In this document: one piece after another, positions 28,242 to 37,543 of the stretch
How positions within the stretch are numbered: position 1 is the stretch's first letter
Layout of the letters: every line of letters begins with the position of its first letter
DNA from: Williamsia sp. DF01-3
Lineage (GTDB): Bacteria; Actinomycetota; Actinomycetes; Mycobacteriales; Mycobacteriaceae
NCBI RefSeq assembly: GCF_023051145.1
Contig: NZ_JALKFS010000005.1
Coordinates: forward strand, 2,373,733-2,437,732
Length of the DNA: 64,000 bases
Direction: 5' to 3'
Notes under the pieces: model-generated
Told to the model about the DNA's origin: nothing
The model's database searches: none
What the model saw: only the letters and a program-made list of their open reading frames with translations
Program-made: the position numbers and the translations under genes

Positions 28242-28697
28242 TCAGCCCACGCTCGTGATGTCGAAGGTGAGCAGGGCGTACGTGCCCGTGAGCAACACCA
28301 GGATCATCGACAGCGCCAGCAGGACGTTCAGCCAGAAACGTGTCGAGTCTTTTCGCGAGTAGTCCGCGATCACCGTGCGGACACCGTTGCCGCCGTGCAG
28401 CTGGGCCAGCCACAGCATCGAGATGTCCCAGACCTGCCAGAACGGTTCTTTCCAGCGCGCCGCGACGAACGAGGCGTCGATCCGGTGAACACCGTCGTCC
28501 CAGGCCAGCATGATGAACATGTGGCCGATGGTCAGGATGATCAGCGCGAGGCCGGAGAAGCGCATGAACAGCCATGCGTTCTTCTCGAAGTTGCCGCCCT
28601 TGGGGCGGCGCGGTGAGCGCGGGTTGTCCAGACTGGCCGGCCGGTCGTGGTCGGTGCCGTATGTCTTGGCTATCCGGGGGGTTTGTGATGTGGTCAT
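28242..28697 (-). CDS. sdhD: Succinate dehydrogenase hydrophobic membrane anchor
   Basis: A 151-residue anchor subunit with three membrane helices. The first follows KNAWLFMRFSGLALI and contains the GHMFIM haem/quinone-region His; the N-terminal about 45 residues are polar, as in actinobacterial SdhD. It lies 12 bases after sdhC and upstream of sdhA. Confidence 0.9.
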   Translation of the reverse strand: MTTSQTPRIAKTYGTDHDRPASLDNPRSPRRPKGGNFEKNAWLFMRFSGLALIILTIGHMFIMLAWDDGVHRIDASFVAARWKEPFWQVWDISMLWLAQLHGGNGVRTVIADYSRKDSTRFWLNVLLALSMILVLLTGTYALLTFDITSVG

Positions 28698-28709
28698 CGT
28701 CCGGCCTCC

Positions 28710-29114
28710 CTAGATGTGTTCCACGATGAGCTGCAGCAACCGGACCGTCGCCGCGCCGAACAGGATGACGAACAAGCCCAAGATGATCCACAGCATCTGA
28801 CGCTGGTACTTGGGACCCTTCGACCAGAAGTCGATCAGGATGATGCGAACGCCGTTGAGAGCGTGGTAAAGCACACACGCCACGAGGCCGATTTCCATCA
28901 AGCCGACGATCGGGTTCTTGTACGTCTCGATGATCTCGGAGTACTTGTCGGGGTCGATCCGGATCACTGCCGTATCGAGCACGTGCACAAAGAGGAAAAA
29001 GAAGATCGAGACACCGGTGATCCGGTGCAGTACCCAGGACCACATGCCTGGGTCACCCCGATACAGGGAACGTTTGCGCACCGGGGCGGGCGCGGTCTCT
29101 GTAGGAATGCTCAT
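28710..29114 (-). CDS. sdhC: Succinate dehydrogenase cytochrome b556 subunit
   Basis: A 134-residue three-helix anchor with the family motif HRITGVSIFFFLFVHVLD (haem-region His and Arg) and LYHALNGVR. I place the start at the ATG 29112-29114 (MSIPTETAPAP), which has GGAGG eleven bases upstream; in-frame starts at 29135 and 29192 lack a ribosome site. It is the first gene of the sdh operon, divergent from cdd. Confidence 0.9.
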   Translation of the reverse strand: MSIPTETAPAPVRKRSLYRGDPGMWSWVLHRITGVSIFFFLFVHVLDTAVIRIDPDKYSEIIETYKNPIVGLMEIGLVACVLYHALNGVRIILIDFWSKGPKYQRQMLWIILGLFVILFGAATVRLLQLIVEHI

Positions 29115-29260
29115 CGAGAAATTGGCCTCCAACATCGTTGATGGACGCGTCGAGCGCGGTTCCGGCAGCTCGATCGTGGACCCACAAAACAAACCTTAAA
29201 CCTAAGCTGAACGAGGGTGGAATCCTCCCCGAGTCGACAAGAGCCCCAAGGCATCTCGAA

Positions 29261-29279
29261 TTAGGGTTGCCTTACCATT
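29261..29279. promoter_or_regulatory. Possible IdeR/DtxR-like iron box between sdhC and cdd
   Basis: TTAGGGTTGCCTTACCATT matches about 13 of 19 positions of the IdeR/DtxR consensus as I recall it (TTAGGTTAGSCTAACCTAA). A second partial site, AACCTTAAACCTAAG, is at 29192-29206. Iron control of succinate dehydrogenase is known in corynebacteria, so the site is plausible for the divergent region, but the match is imperfect. Confidence 0.3.
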
Positions 29280-29337
29280 CTTCACATGTCAGGCGCGGAT
29301 ACGCCCGCGCTGTCCGCCGCGAGCGAAAGGCTGCCAA

Positions 29338-29796
29338 ATGTCGGCCAATATTGATTGGAATCTGTTGCGAGACAAGGCCTTAGGGGTGATGACGAATGCC
29401 TACGCCCCCTACTCGCGGTACCCGGTGGGCGCTGCCGCCCTAGTCGACGACGGGCGAATTGTTACCGGTTGCAATGTGGAAAATGTCTCATATGGTTTAG
29501 GGCTCTGCGCCGAGTGCACGCTGGCCGGAAACCTCCACGTTTCCGGTGGTGGGCGCCTCGTGGCGCTCAGTTGCACCGACAGCCGGGGCAAGATCCTGAT
29601 GCCCTGTGGACGCTGCCGCCAAGTGTTGCTCGAGCACGGCGGGGCCACGATGCTGATCGATCACCGCGATGGGCCCAAGCCGCTGGGCGTTCTGCTGCCG
29701 GACTCGTTCGGGCCCGCCGATCTCGAGGCCGGCCGAGTGGTCGAGGGGCGAGTGGCCGATGGGGCTGACGGGAACAAGGAGATCGGTGGTGTCTGA
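29338..29796 (+). CDS. cdd: Cytidine deaminase
   Basis: A 152-residue zinc enzyme converting (deoxy)cytidine to (deoxy)uridine for pyrimidine salvage. NVENVSYGLGLCAE holds the substrate Asn/Glu, the Cys zinc ligand and the catalytic Glu, and PCGRC the other two Cys ligands, as in the homotetrameric Cys3 type. The ATG at 29338 begins MSANIDW. About 20 residues at the C-terminus are acidic and Gly-rich, beyond the usual length. It overlaps deoA by eight bases. Confidence 0.95.
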   Translation: MSANIDWNLLRDKALGVMTNAYAPYSRYPVGAAALVDDGRIVTGCNVENVSYGLGLCAECTLAGNLHVSGGGRLVALSCTDSRGKILMPCGRCRQVLLEHGGATMLIDHRDGPKPLGVLLPDSFGPADLEAGRVVEGRVADGADGNKEIGGV

Positions 29797-31096
29797 GATC
29801 CACGACGCGGTCACGGTGATCGCCACCAAACGAGACGGTCACGCGTTGAGCGACGGACAGATCGACTGGGTCATCGATGCGTTCACCCACGGCACGGTGC
29901 ACGCGGAACAGATGTCGGCGCTCGCGATGGCGATCCTGTTGCGCGGCATGAACCGCCGTGAGATCGCCCGGTGGACGGCGGCGATGATGAACTCCGGAGA
30001 ACGGATGGACTTCACCCATCTCCGGCGCAACGGCAAGCAGCTGAGGACCGTCGACAAGCACTCGACAGGTGGGGTGGGGGACAAGATCACGTTGCCGCTG
30101 GCGCCGCTCGTCGCGTCCTTCGGCGTCGCGGTGCCACAACTGTCCGGCCGCGGACTGGGGCACACCGGTGGCACGTTGGACAAGCTCGAGGCCATCGCCG
30201 GCTGGCGGGCGGACCTGACGAACGACGAGATCGTCGCGCAGCTCGAGTCCGTCGGCGCCGTGATCTGCGCCGCGGGTGCAAGTCTGGCTCCCGCCGACAA
30301 GAAGCTCTATGCGCTGCGCGACGTCACGGGGACGGTCGAATCGATTCCGCTGATCGCGAGTTCGATCATGAGCAAGAAGATCGCGGAGGGAACCGGCGCG
30401 CTGGTACTGGACGTCAAGGTCGGCTCCGGTGCCTTCATGAAGTCCGAGGCCGATGCGCGCGAGCTGGCCGAGATCATGGTGGAGCTGGGTAACCAAGCAG
30501 GTGTGCGCACCTCGGCTCTGTTGACCTCGATGTCGGAGCCTTTGGGGCTGACGGCAGGGAACGCGCTGGAGGTCACCGAATCCGTTGACGTACTTGCCGG
30601 TGGTGGACCGCCCGACGTCGTCGAACTCACCGTGGCGTTGGCGGCCGCCATGCTCGACGCCGCGGGGATCACCGGGGTGGACCCGGCGGACAACCTGTCG
30701 AACGGCAAGGCGATGGACGTCTGGGACGCGATGATCCGGGCCCAGGGTGGCGACCCCCGCGCGCCGCTGCCCGTGGCCGCCGAGTCCGAGGTCATCCGCG
30801 CGCAGACCGCCGGGGTGGTCGAAACAATCGATGCCATGGCTGTCGGCGTGGCCGCATGGCGACTGGGTGCGGGCCGGGAACGGCAGGGCGAAGCAGTCCA
30901 GGCGGAGGCCGGGGTGAAGCTCCATGTGAGTGCCGGCGACCGGGTGGCCGTGGGCGACCCGCTGTTCACCATGTACACCGGAACGCCGCAACGTTTTGCT
31001 GCCGGGTCGGCGGCACTGGCAGGGGCCGCCGTGATCGGTTCGACAGCGCCGCAAGCCCGGTCGCGGGTGATCGATCGGGTTACCGTCGACACATGA
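29789..31096 (+). CDS. deoA: Thymidine phosphorylase
   Basis: A 435-residue pyrimidine-nucleoside phosphorylase that releases thymine and deoxyribose-1-phosphate. The signature [10 protein letters not shown] (phosphate loop) and a [10 protein letters not shown] segment are present, and the C-terminal domain is complete. I chose the GTG at 29789 ([10 protein letters not shown]), with AAGGAG seven bases before it; a GTG three bases earlier is also possible. Its stop overlaps the add start (ATGA at 31093-31096). Confidence 0.95.
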   Translation: MSEIHDAVTVIATKRDGHALSDGQIDWVIDAFTHGTVHAEQMSALAMAILLRGMNRREIARWTAAMMNSGERMDFTHLRRNGKQLRTVDKHSTGGVGDKITLPLAPLVASFGVAVPQLSGRGLGHTGGTLDKLEAIAGWRADLTNDEIVAQLESVGAVICAAGASLAPADKKLYALRDVTGTVESIPLIASSIMSKKIAEGTGALVLDVKVGSGAFMKSEADARELAEIMVELGNQAGVRTSALLTSMSEPLGLTAGNALEVTESVDVLAGGGPPDVVELTVALAAAMLDAAGITGVDPADNLSNGKAMDVWDAMIRAQGGDPRAPLPVAAESEVIRAQTAGVVETIDAMAVGVAAWRLGAGRERQGEAVQAEAGVKLHVSAGDRVAVGDPLFTMYTGTPQRFAAGSAALAGAAVIGSTAPQARSRVIDRVTVDT

Positions 31097-32208
31097 CTCC
31101 CGCGCCGCTGGACTTGCCGACGATCTCCCTCGCGCCGAAGGTGCTCCTGCACGACCATCTCGACGGCGGACTGCGCCCGGGAACCGTGCTGGAGTTGGCC
31201 CACGATGTGGGGTACAAGGACCTGCCTGCCGAGGACGTCCCCGGCCTGGCCTCGTGGTTCCGCGACGCCGCCGACAGCGGATCCTTGGTGCGGTACCTCG
31301 AGACGTTCACACACACCGTCGCGGTGATGCAGACGGTCGCGGCTCTCGAGCGGGTGGCCCGTGAATGCGCCGAAGACCTCGCCGACGATGGGGTGGTGTA
31401 CGCGGAGGTTCGCTTCGCCCCCGAACAGCATCTGGAAGCCGGCCTGACCCTCGACGAGGTTGTCGAGGCCGTGCTGCGAGGATTCGCCGACGGCACCGCA
31501 CACGCGGCAGACCGGGGCCGGAAGATCCAGGTGCGCACACTGGTGACCGCGATGCGGCACGCCGCCCGGTCGAGGGAGATCGCCGAATTGGCAGTGCGAT
31601 TCCGCCACCGCGGCGTCGCGGGCTTCGACATTGCGGGCGCCGAGGCCGGCTATCCGCCGAGCAGGCATCTCGATGCGTTCGAGTACATGCGGGCGAACAA
31701 CGCGCCCTTCACCATTCATGCGGGCGAAGCATTCGGACTACCGTCGATCCACGAGGCGATCAGCTTCTGCGGTGCCGACCGCCTCGGACATGGGGTCCGG
31801 GTGATCGAGGACATCGTTCTGCCGCCCGGCACCGATCTTGCGGCAGGTGCATTCCCCGACGCCCAACTGGGCGATGTGGCGAATTACGTGCGCGACAAGC
31901 GGATTCCGCTTGAGTTGTGTCCGAGCAGCAACGTCCAGACCGGTGCCGTCGAGAGTCTGGTGACCCATCCGTTCAACGTGCTGGCCCGACTGCGGTTCCG
32001 CGTGACGGTGAACACCGACAACCGGCTGATGAGTGACACCACCATGAGCCGGGAGTGCAAAGTCCTCGTCGACCAGTTCGACTACGGCTGGGCCGACCTC
32101 GAACGGTTCACGGTGAACGCGATGAAGTCGGCGTTCATCCACTTCGACGAACGACTTGCCATCATCGACGACGTCATCAAGCCGGGGTACGCCGTCCTCA
32201 TCGGCTGA
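31093..32208 (+). CDS. add: Adenosine deaminase
   Basis: A 371-residue zinc metallo-hydrolase of the amidohydrolase fold that deaminates adenosine/deoxyadenosine. Metal ligands HDHLDGG near residue 20, FTIHAGEAF with the catalytic Glu region, the RLGHGVR strand, and NTDNRL with the metal Asp are all visible. The ATG at 31093 overlaps the deoA stop, making cdd-deoA-add one salvage operon. Confidence 0.95.
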   Translation: MTPAPLDLPTISLAPKVLLHDHLDGGLRPGTVLELAHDVGYKDLPAEDVPGLASWFRDAADSGSLVRYLETFTHTVAVMQTVAALERVARECAEDLADDGVVYAEVRFAPEQHLEAGLTLDEVVEAVLRGFADGTAHAADRGRKIQVRTLVTAMRHAARSREIAELAVRFRHRGVAGFDIAGAEAGYPPSRHLDAFEYMRANNAPFTIHAGEAFGLPSIHEAISFCGADRLGHGVRVIEDIVLPPGTDLAAGAFPDAQLGDVANYVRDKRIPLELCPSSNVQTGAVESLVTHPFNVLARLRFRVTVNTDNRLMSDTTMSRECKVLVDQFDYGWADLERFTVNAMKSAFIHFDERLAIIDDVIKPGYAVLIG

Positions 32209-32247
32209 ACGCCGTCAGCCGCGCTCCTACCGGCGTCGACGGTGGCT

Positions 32248-33531
32248 TTATCCGCGCTTCTTGTCGAGCCGGGTCTCGAACTCGTGCTCCAGCGCCCGCC
32301 ACGCCTCTGACTCGTTGTCGAAGGGCGGGCTCGGGGCCAAGCGCTTCGGGTCGGGGTTGAGCGCGTAGTTGACGAACCAGCCCAGCGGCGTCGTCGAACC
32401 CAGCGCTTCTGCGACGGAATCGTCGTCGGCGAAATCGGCTGCGTCGGTGAACAGCTCGACTGCCAACTCCAGCTGGCGACGGTCGATGCGGCGGGGACCG
32501 TCCGCGATGTCCTCGGTGAGGCCCGGCAGCACGTAGACGTTGTCCTCGTACACCTCGATCTCCAGCGAACCGTCGGTTGCGGCGACCTGGATCTCCTCGA
32601 AGGTGCTGACCACGGAGAGGTCGTGTTCGTTGTCGTCGGCGAGGAACCGCTCCAGTGCCCGGTGCGAGGGGAAGGCGAAGATCTTGCCGCGTGCCCCCAA
32701 GAAGACGGGGTCGTCGTCGAGATAACAACGCAGCGTGAAGAACTCGCCGTCGGCGGTGATGATCTGGATGGGGTCGATGCCGACCGACGCCCAGAAATCG
32801 TCCTCGTCGATCTCGTCGTCGTCATCATCGTCATCGTCGAGGTCATCGTCGTCGTCATCGGAATCCGTGTCGTCCGGTTCTCCGTCGACCAACTCGATGT
32901 CTTCGTCGGGCTCGTCTTCGTCTTCGGCACTGGCGGCGGCGAGGAGCTCTGCCTCGGCCACCGACACCAGGTCAGCGTCGACCTCGGGGCTGGTGATCAC
33001 CTCGTCGATGGCATCGACCACGTCGTCCCAGCGTTTGTCGATGAGTGTTCCGATGCGCCCCCACAGTTCTTCACCGTCACGGCCCTGGAAGTTGCGGGTG
33101 CCGGTGGTGACGGCACCGAGGATGGGGTTGCCGTTGAAGAACTTGGTGATCGGGGTCAGTTCGCAGACCTCGCCGATGATCCGAACGATCTCGAGTACGT
33201 CCTCGAGTTTGGCGATGACCTCGGGTGTGGGGTCTTCAGAGGCGAGCTCGGGAACGGCGATCAGGTCAAAGGACTTGTCCCCGGCCGGTTCGAGTTCGTC
33301 GGCCTTGAGTCCGACAACGGTGTTCCACGCAGGGTGTTCCACCAGATCGTTGTCGTCGCCCGAACGGATGAAGGCCACCAGTTCTGCCACGGACGCGAAG
33401 CCGTACAGATCCTCGTCGAGACCGAGGAATGCCTCCCACTCATCGTCACCCTCACGCCAGCGTGGGGCCCACAGGGTGAACGCGTTGCCCTCGGTGATTC
33501 CGAGTTCGATTGGGACGATGTCTCCGGCCAT
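32248..33531 (-). CDS. Conserved acidic protein of unknown function (Rv3311-like)
   Basis: A 427-residue cytoplasmic protein with no signal peptide or membrane helix. The N-terminus MAGDIVPIELG...AFTLWAPRW and the spacing to add and upp match the mycobacterial Rv3311 family, which databases sometimes call a primosomal protein without visible basis. Two similar halves appear: FLGLDEDLYGFASVAELVAFI early on, and FLGARGKIFAFPSHRALERFL after an extreme Asp/Glu tract (roughly residues 205-240, with runs of Asp), suggesting a duplicated domain joined by an acidic linker. I chose ATG 33531 over GTG 33537. Confidence 0.8.
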   Translation of the reverse strand: MAGDIVPIELGITEGNAFTLWAPRWREGDDEWEAFLGLDEDLYGFASVAELVAFIRSGDDNDLVEHPAWNTVVGLKADELEPAGDKSFDLIAVPELASEDPTPEVIAKLEDVLEIVRIIGEVCELTPITKFFNGNPILGAVTTGTRNFQGRDGEELWGRIGTLIDKRWDDVVDAIDEVITSPEVDADLVSVAEAELLAAASAEDEDEPDEDIELVDGEPDDTDSDDDDDDLDDDDDDDDEIDEDDFWASVGIDPIQIITADGEFFTLRCYLDDDPVFLGARGKIFAFPSHRALERFLADDNEHDLSVVSTFEEIQVAATDGSLEIEVYEDNVYVLPGLTEDIADGPRRIDRRQLELAVELFTDAADFADDDSVAEALGSTTPLGWFVNYALNPDPKRLAPSPPFDNESEAWRALEHEFETRLDKKRG

Positions 33532-33623
33532 GGCCACAGAGCCTAGTCACCGATCCTGAACGTCGGCTACATCGGGCATGGCCGGATCGTGACGGTGCCG
33601 GATCGCCGGTGGTGTCGCTCGAG

Positions 33624-34691
33624 TCATCGCGGTCGATAGAACCCTTCGAAGGTCTGACCCATGTTGGTCGTACGCAGCGGGGACACGCTGACCGGGTCAC
33701 CGGCTTCCACCAGCTGGCCATTGCCCACGTACATGGCGACGTGTCCCGACCACACGGCGAGATCACCCGGCTGGAGATCGGACTGTGCGATCGCGACCCC
33801 GGCTGTGTCCTGTTCCTGGGCAAGCCTGGGCAATTCGACTCCGGCCTCCCGGTAGGCCCATTGGGTCAAACCGCTGCAGTCCAGACCCTGCCCGGGCGTG
33901 GTGCCGCCCCAGACATAGGGCACGCCCTGCTGGCTCAGTGCTGCCCGTACCGCTGTTGCGGCTCGTTCGTTCGGTGCGTAGGCCACCGACCCGTCGGGCA
34001 AGGTGATGGCGACGCCGGTGCCACCGGGGTCGGTCGCCGACAATCCGGCCGGCAGCGTCTGAGCTCCTCCGGCCGCGTCTGGAGATGTGACTGGGGCAGC
34101 AGCCTGCACCGGCCCGAACGCTGCGTCGGTGAGATTTCCGAGTTCGTCGCCGACTCGCGCCAATTGGGTGCCGACCATCGCTGAGCCTGCTGGGGTACGG
34201 CCGATGGCCATCAGACGGTGAGTGTCGTCGGCCAATGCGGCTTGGGTCTTCTCGAGCACGGCGATGCCGCGTTGGACGTGTGTCATCGCGACCGGAATGA
34301 CCGCAGCCACACCGGCGGGGGTGAAGAGCGACGGTCCCATGGCCGAGGCGATGGTGACAAACGAATCGAGGATCGACTGGAGTTCGACGGAGGCCAGGCG
34401 CACCTTGTCGGCTGCCGACTCGATCACCTCGGCGATGTCGGCGCTGTTGTCGCAATGGTGAGCGGTGTCCCGGACCGCCTGGTCGAGTGTGGCGAGAGCC
34501 TGGGAGCCGCCGGCACCGGACCACTGTGGTGCCAGCTCGCTGTTCAATCGATGCTGCGTGGCCCTGGCGTCGTCGAGAACCGCTGCGGTGGAACGAAGTT
34601 GCGCCGCAGGAGCGCCCGCGGGCAGGACGCCGGTTCCCATCGCCGTGATCAGGGCGTTCAGCGGGGCGAGCAGGAGCTCGATGGGGATCAT
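33624..34691 (-). CDS. NlpC/P60 (C40) peptidoglycan hydrolase with helical WXG-like N-terminus
   Basis: A 355-residue protein. Residues 1-195 are alpha-helical and resemble T7SS substrates ([12 protein letters not shown] about 55-66); residues 245-355 form an NlpC/P60 endopeptidase with catalytic Cys272 in GLDCSGL, His317 in SGHVAMYVG and a C-terminal FEGFYRPR. There is no classical signal peptide. The start ATG overlaps the stop of the upstream small T7SS-associated gene by one base. It probably cleaves stem-peptide bonds after export through an ESX system; the export route is inferred. Confidence 0.85.
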   Translation of the reverse strand: MIPIELLLAPLNALITAMGTGVLPAGAPAAQLRSTAAVLDDARATQHRLNSELAPQWSGAGGSQALATLDQAVRDTAHHCDNSADIAEVIESAADKVRLASVELQSILDSFVTIASAMGPSLFTPAGVAAVIPVAMTHVQRGIAVLEKTQAALADDTHRLMAIGRTPAGSAMVGTQLARVGDELGNLTDAAFGPVQAAAPVTSPDAAGGAQTLPAGLSATDPGGTGVAITLPDGSVAYAPNERAATAVRAALSQQGVPYVWGGTTPGQGLDCSGLTQWAYREAGVELPRLAQEQDTAGVAIAQSDLQPGDLAVWSGHVAMYVGNGQLVEAGDPVSVSPLRTTNMGQTFEGFYRPR

Positions 34692-34993
34692 CAGATCGCC
34701 ACGATCTGCGCCGCGTTGTTGTCGTCGGTGTCGGCGTAGGCGATCTGCGCGCCGCGCAGGCCATCACCGAGTGTCCGGACCCTCGCCGCGAGCTGTTCGA
34801 TCTCGCGGCAGTGCCGGTCGGTGACCATCGCGGCCGCGGCCCCGAACTCGGCTCCGATGATGCCGAACACCGGAGCGAGCAGTGCTGCGTCGGCGCGGCC
34901 TGCCAAGGCATGTGTGGCAATGTCCTCGCCGACGGCGCGGGTGCCGAGGGAGGCGGTTCGGAGGGCGGCGGGATCAACGGAGACCTGACTCAT
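34691..34993 (-). CDS. Small ESX/type VII secretion-associated protein (DUF2580-like)
   Basis: A 100-residue helical protein ([15 protein letters not shown]...) with the DPAALR opening and the helix-turn-helix length typical of ESX-1 secretion-associated and WXG100-like proteins in Mycobacteriales. The next in-frame ATG upstream (34999) would add two residues. Directly coupled to the NlpC/P60 gene, it is likely its secretion partner or chaperone, by analogy with WXG100 pairs. Confidence 0.68.
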   Translation of the reverse strand: MSQVSVDPAALRTASLGTRAVGEDIATHALAGRADAALLAPVFGIIGAEFGAAAAMVTDRHCREIEQLAARVRTLGDGLRGAQIAYADTDDNNAAQIVAI

Positions 34994-35044
34994 GGGCATT
35001 CGACGCGATCGCCGGGCGTGACGGTTCCCTCGTATGGTTGGTCA

Positions 35045-35668
35045 ATGCAGATCCGAGCTGTTGATCATCCATTGGCCGCCGCAAGGCTGACCACGTTGCG
35101 CGACGAGCGCACCGACAACGCCGCCTTTCGTGGCGCGCTTGCCGACCTCACCCAGATGCTGATCTACGAGGCGCTCGTCGGAGCGCCGGTCGCGGAGGTG
35201 CCGGTCACGACGCCCGTGACCACCACCACGGGGGTGCGCCTCGCAGCTCCGCCACTGTTGGTTCCCGTTCTGCGTGCCGGCCTCGGGATGGTGGAACAGG
35301 CGCACGCGATGGTGCCGGAAGCGAACGTGGGATTCGTCGGGATCGCCCGCAACGAAGAGACGCACCAGCCGGTTCCGTACCTCGAGTCGCTGCCGGACGA
35401 TCTGACCGGCCAACCTGTCTTCGTGCTCGACCCGATGCTTGCCACCGGTGGGTCGATGCTGCACACGATCGAACTGCTGGTGCAGCGCAAGGCCACCGAC
35501 ATCACTGCGGTGTGCGTCGTCGCCGCGCCGGAAGGTGTTGAGGCGCTGGAGAAATCGGGGTACCCGGTGCGCCTGGTCACCGCGGCCGTCGACGACGGGC
35601 TCAACGCCGCCGCATACATCACACCCGGGCTCGGCGACGCCGGGGACCGCCAGTTCGGGCCCCGCTGA
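35045..35668 (+). CDS. upp: Uracil phosphoribosyltransferase
   Basis: A 207-residue type I phosphoribosyltransferase forming UMP from uracil and PRPP. The PRPP loop [12 protein letters not shown] and the uracil-recognition C-terminus [16 protein letters not shown] are present. The ATG at 35045 ([10 protein letters not shown]) is the family start; the frame is open further upstream but without similarity. Confidence 0.96.
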   Translation: MQIRAVDHPLAAARLTTLRDERTDNAAFRGALADLTQMLIYEALVGAPVAEVPVTTPVTTTTGVRLAAPPLLVPVLRAGLGMVEQAHAMVPEANVGFVGIARNEETHQPVPYLESLPDDLTGQPVFVLDPMLATGGSMLHTIELLVQRKATDITAVCVVAAPEGVEALEKSGYPVRLVTAAVDDGLNAAAYITPGLGDAGDRQFGPR

Positions 35669-35713
35669 CGGGAGCTTGACCCGGTGCATCCCGACGCAGG
35701 TCGGGCGGCTCGG

Positions 35714-36115
35714 TCAGACCGTGTAGAACTCGAGCGCGATGCCGTCGGGGTCACGGAAAGCGATGAGGTGGCCGGTGGAGCCGACGGCGATCCCGCTGTG
35801 CTCGACGCCCGCGGCGTCCAGATGGGCCAGCCAGCGTTCGAGTGCTCGCAGGTCGGGGACCGCGAGCGCGAGGTGGTCCAGACCGCAACGGAACTCGGAG
35901 AAGCGACCCGATATGGCGTCGGTCCCATGGCCGTTGAGTACCACCTGGATCCCGCATTCGTGGGCGAGGAGGGCCTTTTTCAGGTTGTAACTCGAGTGGC
36001 GTCGCCGTAACCGGAATCCGCACACATCCTGGTACCAGGTGATACTCCGGTCGACGTCGCTCACGGTGAGACTCACGTGATGGAGGCCGGTGATCGGCGG
36101 GAACGCTGCGGACAC
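35714..36115 (-). CDS. VOC (glyoxalase/bleomycin resistance) family protein
   Basis: A 133-residue protein with paired beta-alpha-beta-beta-beta modules: GLHHVSLTVSDVDRSITWYQ with the first metal His, GLDHLALAV, and GIALEFYTV with the metal Glu at the C-terminus. It starts at GTG 36115 (MSAAFPPITG) with a strong GGAGGA site before it; the longer open frame upstream is arginine-rich and not conserved. The substrate is unknown. Confidence 0.85.
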   Translation of the reverse strand: MSAAFPPITGLHHVSLTVSDVDRSITWYQDVCGFRLRRRHSSYNLKKALLAHECGIQVVLNGHGTDAISGRFSEFRCGLDHLALAVPDLRALERWLAHLDAAGVEHSGIAVGSTGHLIAFRDPDGIALEFYTV

Positions 36116-36135
36116 GGTTGGTTCCTCCGGTTCTC

Positions 36136-36933
36136 CTAAGGGTGACTGCGTGCGGACCATCGTCCGCCGTCGCGGCGCACCTGTACAGGATGGTCGAAGC
36201 AGGTGCTGATGGTGTCGGTGGTGAGGGCTTCGTCGACCTCGCCGCACGCCACCGTCAGGCCGTCACGCAAGAGCAGGGCATGGCTGGTGCTGGTGGGCAG
36301 ATCCTCGAGGTGATGGGTCACCAGAACGCTGGCGAGATCGACGACTTCGCGGCGCAGTTGATCGATGCTCCCGAGCAGTTGTTCCCGGGCGGCGAGATCG
36401 AGCCCGGTTGCCGGCTCGTCGAGCAACAGCAGCGATGGGCGTGCCATCAGAGCTCGCGCGATGAGCGTCCGGCCCCGTTCGCCCTGGCTCATCAGCGTCC
36501 ACACCGACTTTCGGCGGTCCGACATCCCCAGCAGGTCGAGAAGTTCGTCGGCATGTTTGTTCTCGTCGGCGGTATATGTACGCCTGTGGTCGAGTTCGGG
36601 TGTGTTGGTGAGTCCGGTGAGCACTACGTCGTGAGCCGACAACGGCAGATCCAATCGGTGCCGCGGGTCCACGTGCCCGATGTGTGTGCGCAATTCGCGC
36701 ATGTCCACCCGGCCGAGGCGGCGACCGAGCACGTCCACCGTGCCACGGGTCGGGTGGCCGAACGCTCCGAGAATGTTCAGCAGCGTGGACTTACCGGCGC
36801 CGTTGGGTCCGAGCAGTGCCCAATGTTCTCCGGCGTGAACGGTGAAGGTGATGTCGCGCAGGAGGAATCGCCCGCCGCGCACCACATCGATGTGTGCGGC
36901 GTGAAGCACCTCACGAGAGCTGGGATCGACCAC
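36136..36933 (-). CDS. ABC transporter ATP-binding protein
   Basis: A 265-residue ATPase with Walker A GPNGAGKST at 42-50, a variant signature MSQGERGR, Walker B LLLLDEP and the D-loop ATGLD, plus the switch His in VTHH. No permease gene is adjacent, so its partner is elsewhere or it belongs to the ModF-like soluble group. It is the downstream member of a pair with the secreted-type protein at 36938, which ends five bases before. Confidence 0.85.
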   Translation of the reverse strand: MVDPSSREVLHAAHIDVVRGGRFLLRDITFTVHAGEHWALLGPNGAGKSTLLNILGAFGHPTRGTVDVLGRRLGRVDMRELRTHIGHVDPRHRLDLPLSAHDVVLTGLTNTPELDHRRTYTADENKHADELLDLLGMSDRRKSVWTLMSQGERGRTLIARALMARPSLLLLDEPATGLDLAAREQLLGSIDQLRREVVDLASVLVTHHLEDLPTSTSHALLLRDGLTVACGEVDEALTTDTISTCFDHPVQVRRDGGRWSARSHP

Positions 36934-36937
36934 GAGA

Positions 36938-37534
36938 TCAGTTGGTCCAGTAGTAGATCATCGGCTCGGCAGCGACCACCGAACCGTTGGTCGAGATGGT
37001 CAGGGCTGCGGGTGTCATCTCGTACGTGGTGTCGACGTTGACGGCGACGAACTGATCACCCGACCGGGTGGGGAATTGCAGCTCGGTGCTCTGGCCGTCC
37101 GCGAGGCCCTTGTAGTAGTAGCGGCCGACCTGGGTACCGACCTGGCAGACAACAACATTCGACCGCGCGGTCTGGCCGATCATCACCGCCGGATCGCCGG
37201 CCGCGTTGCAGCGGGGCCCGCTGACGAAACCTTGCCAGTCGGTGCCCGGCACCGTGGGCGTGGCCCGCGGGGTCGAGATCGTCGGTGGTGTGGTGGTCGG
37301 AGGCGTCGTGGCGGTCACCGTCTCGGTTTTCGTCGACACCTGCTGCGTTGTGGTCGGGGGCGGCGTCGTGGAGCTGTTGTCTGACGCCGAGGACTTTTTG
37401 TCCGCGGGGATGAAGAGAAAACCCAGGAGTACTGCGAGCGCGAGGACCAAGACGCCCGCCACGACAGCGCCGATGACCAGAGGAGAAGCCCACGGTGATC
37501 TCGGCGGGGGAGTCGGGTAGAAGTTGCCGCTCAC
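36938..37534 (-). CDS. Membrane-anchored protein with Thr/Pro-rich stalk
   Basis: A 198-residue protein: short Pro-rich cytoplasmic start, one membrane helix about residues 20-46, a Thr/Pro/Ser stalk about 50-100, and a C-terminal extracytoplasmic domain of about 100 residues holding two Cys that could form a disulfide. The layout is common in Mycobacteriales cell-envelope proteins. I do not recognise the domain. Confidence 0.7.
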   Translation of the reverse strand: MSGNFYPTPPPRSPWASPLVIGAVVAGVLVLALAVLLGFLFIPADKKSSASDNSSTTPPPTTTQQVSTKTETVTATTPPTTTPPTISTPRATPTVPGTDWQGFVSGPRCNAAGDPAVMIGQTARSNVVVCQVGTQVGRYYYKGLADGQSTELQFPTRSGDQFVAVNVDTTYEMTPAALTISTNGSVVAAEPMIYYWTN

Positions 37535-37543
37535 GCGCTCACC

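Noticed and set aside
26981-28258. 425-codon plus-strand frame opposite sdhA
   Set aside because: Antisense to a clear housekeeping gene.
32821-32880. Simple GTC/ATC repeat resembling a microsatellite
   Set aside because: It is the in-frame codon run for the acidic linker of the 32248 gene.
32735-33559. Ser-rich plus-strand frame opposite the acidic protein
   Set aside because: Serine runs are the reverse complement of the Asp codon tract (GAC/GAT), so it is an artefact of composition.
34993-34999. Longer start (ATG 34999) for the small T7SS protein
   Set aside because: Adds only two residues and no ribosome site distinguishes it; the shorter start gives the usual MSQV opening.
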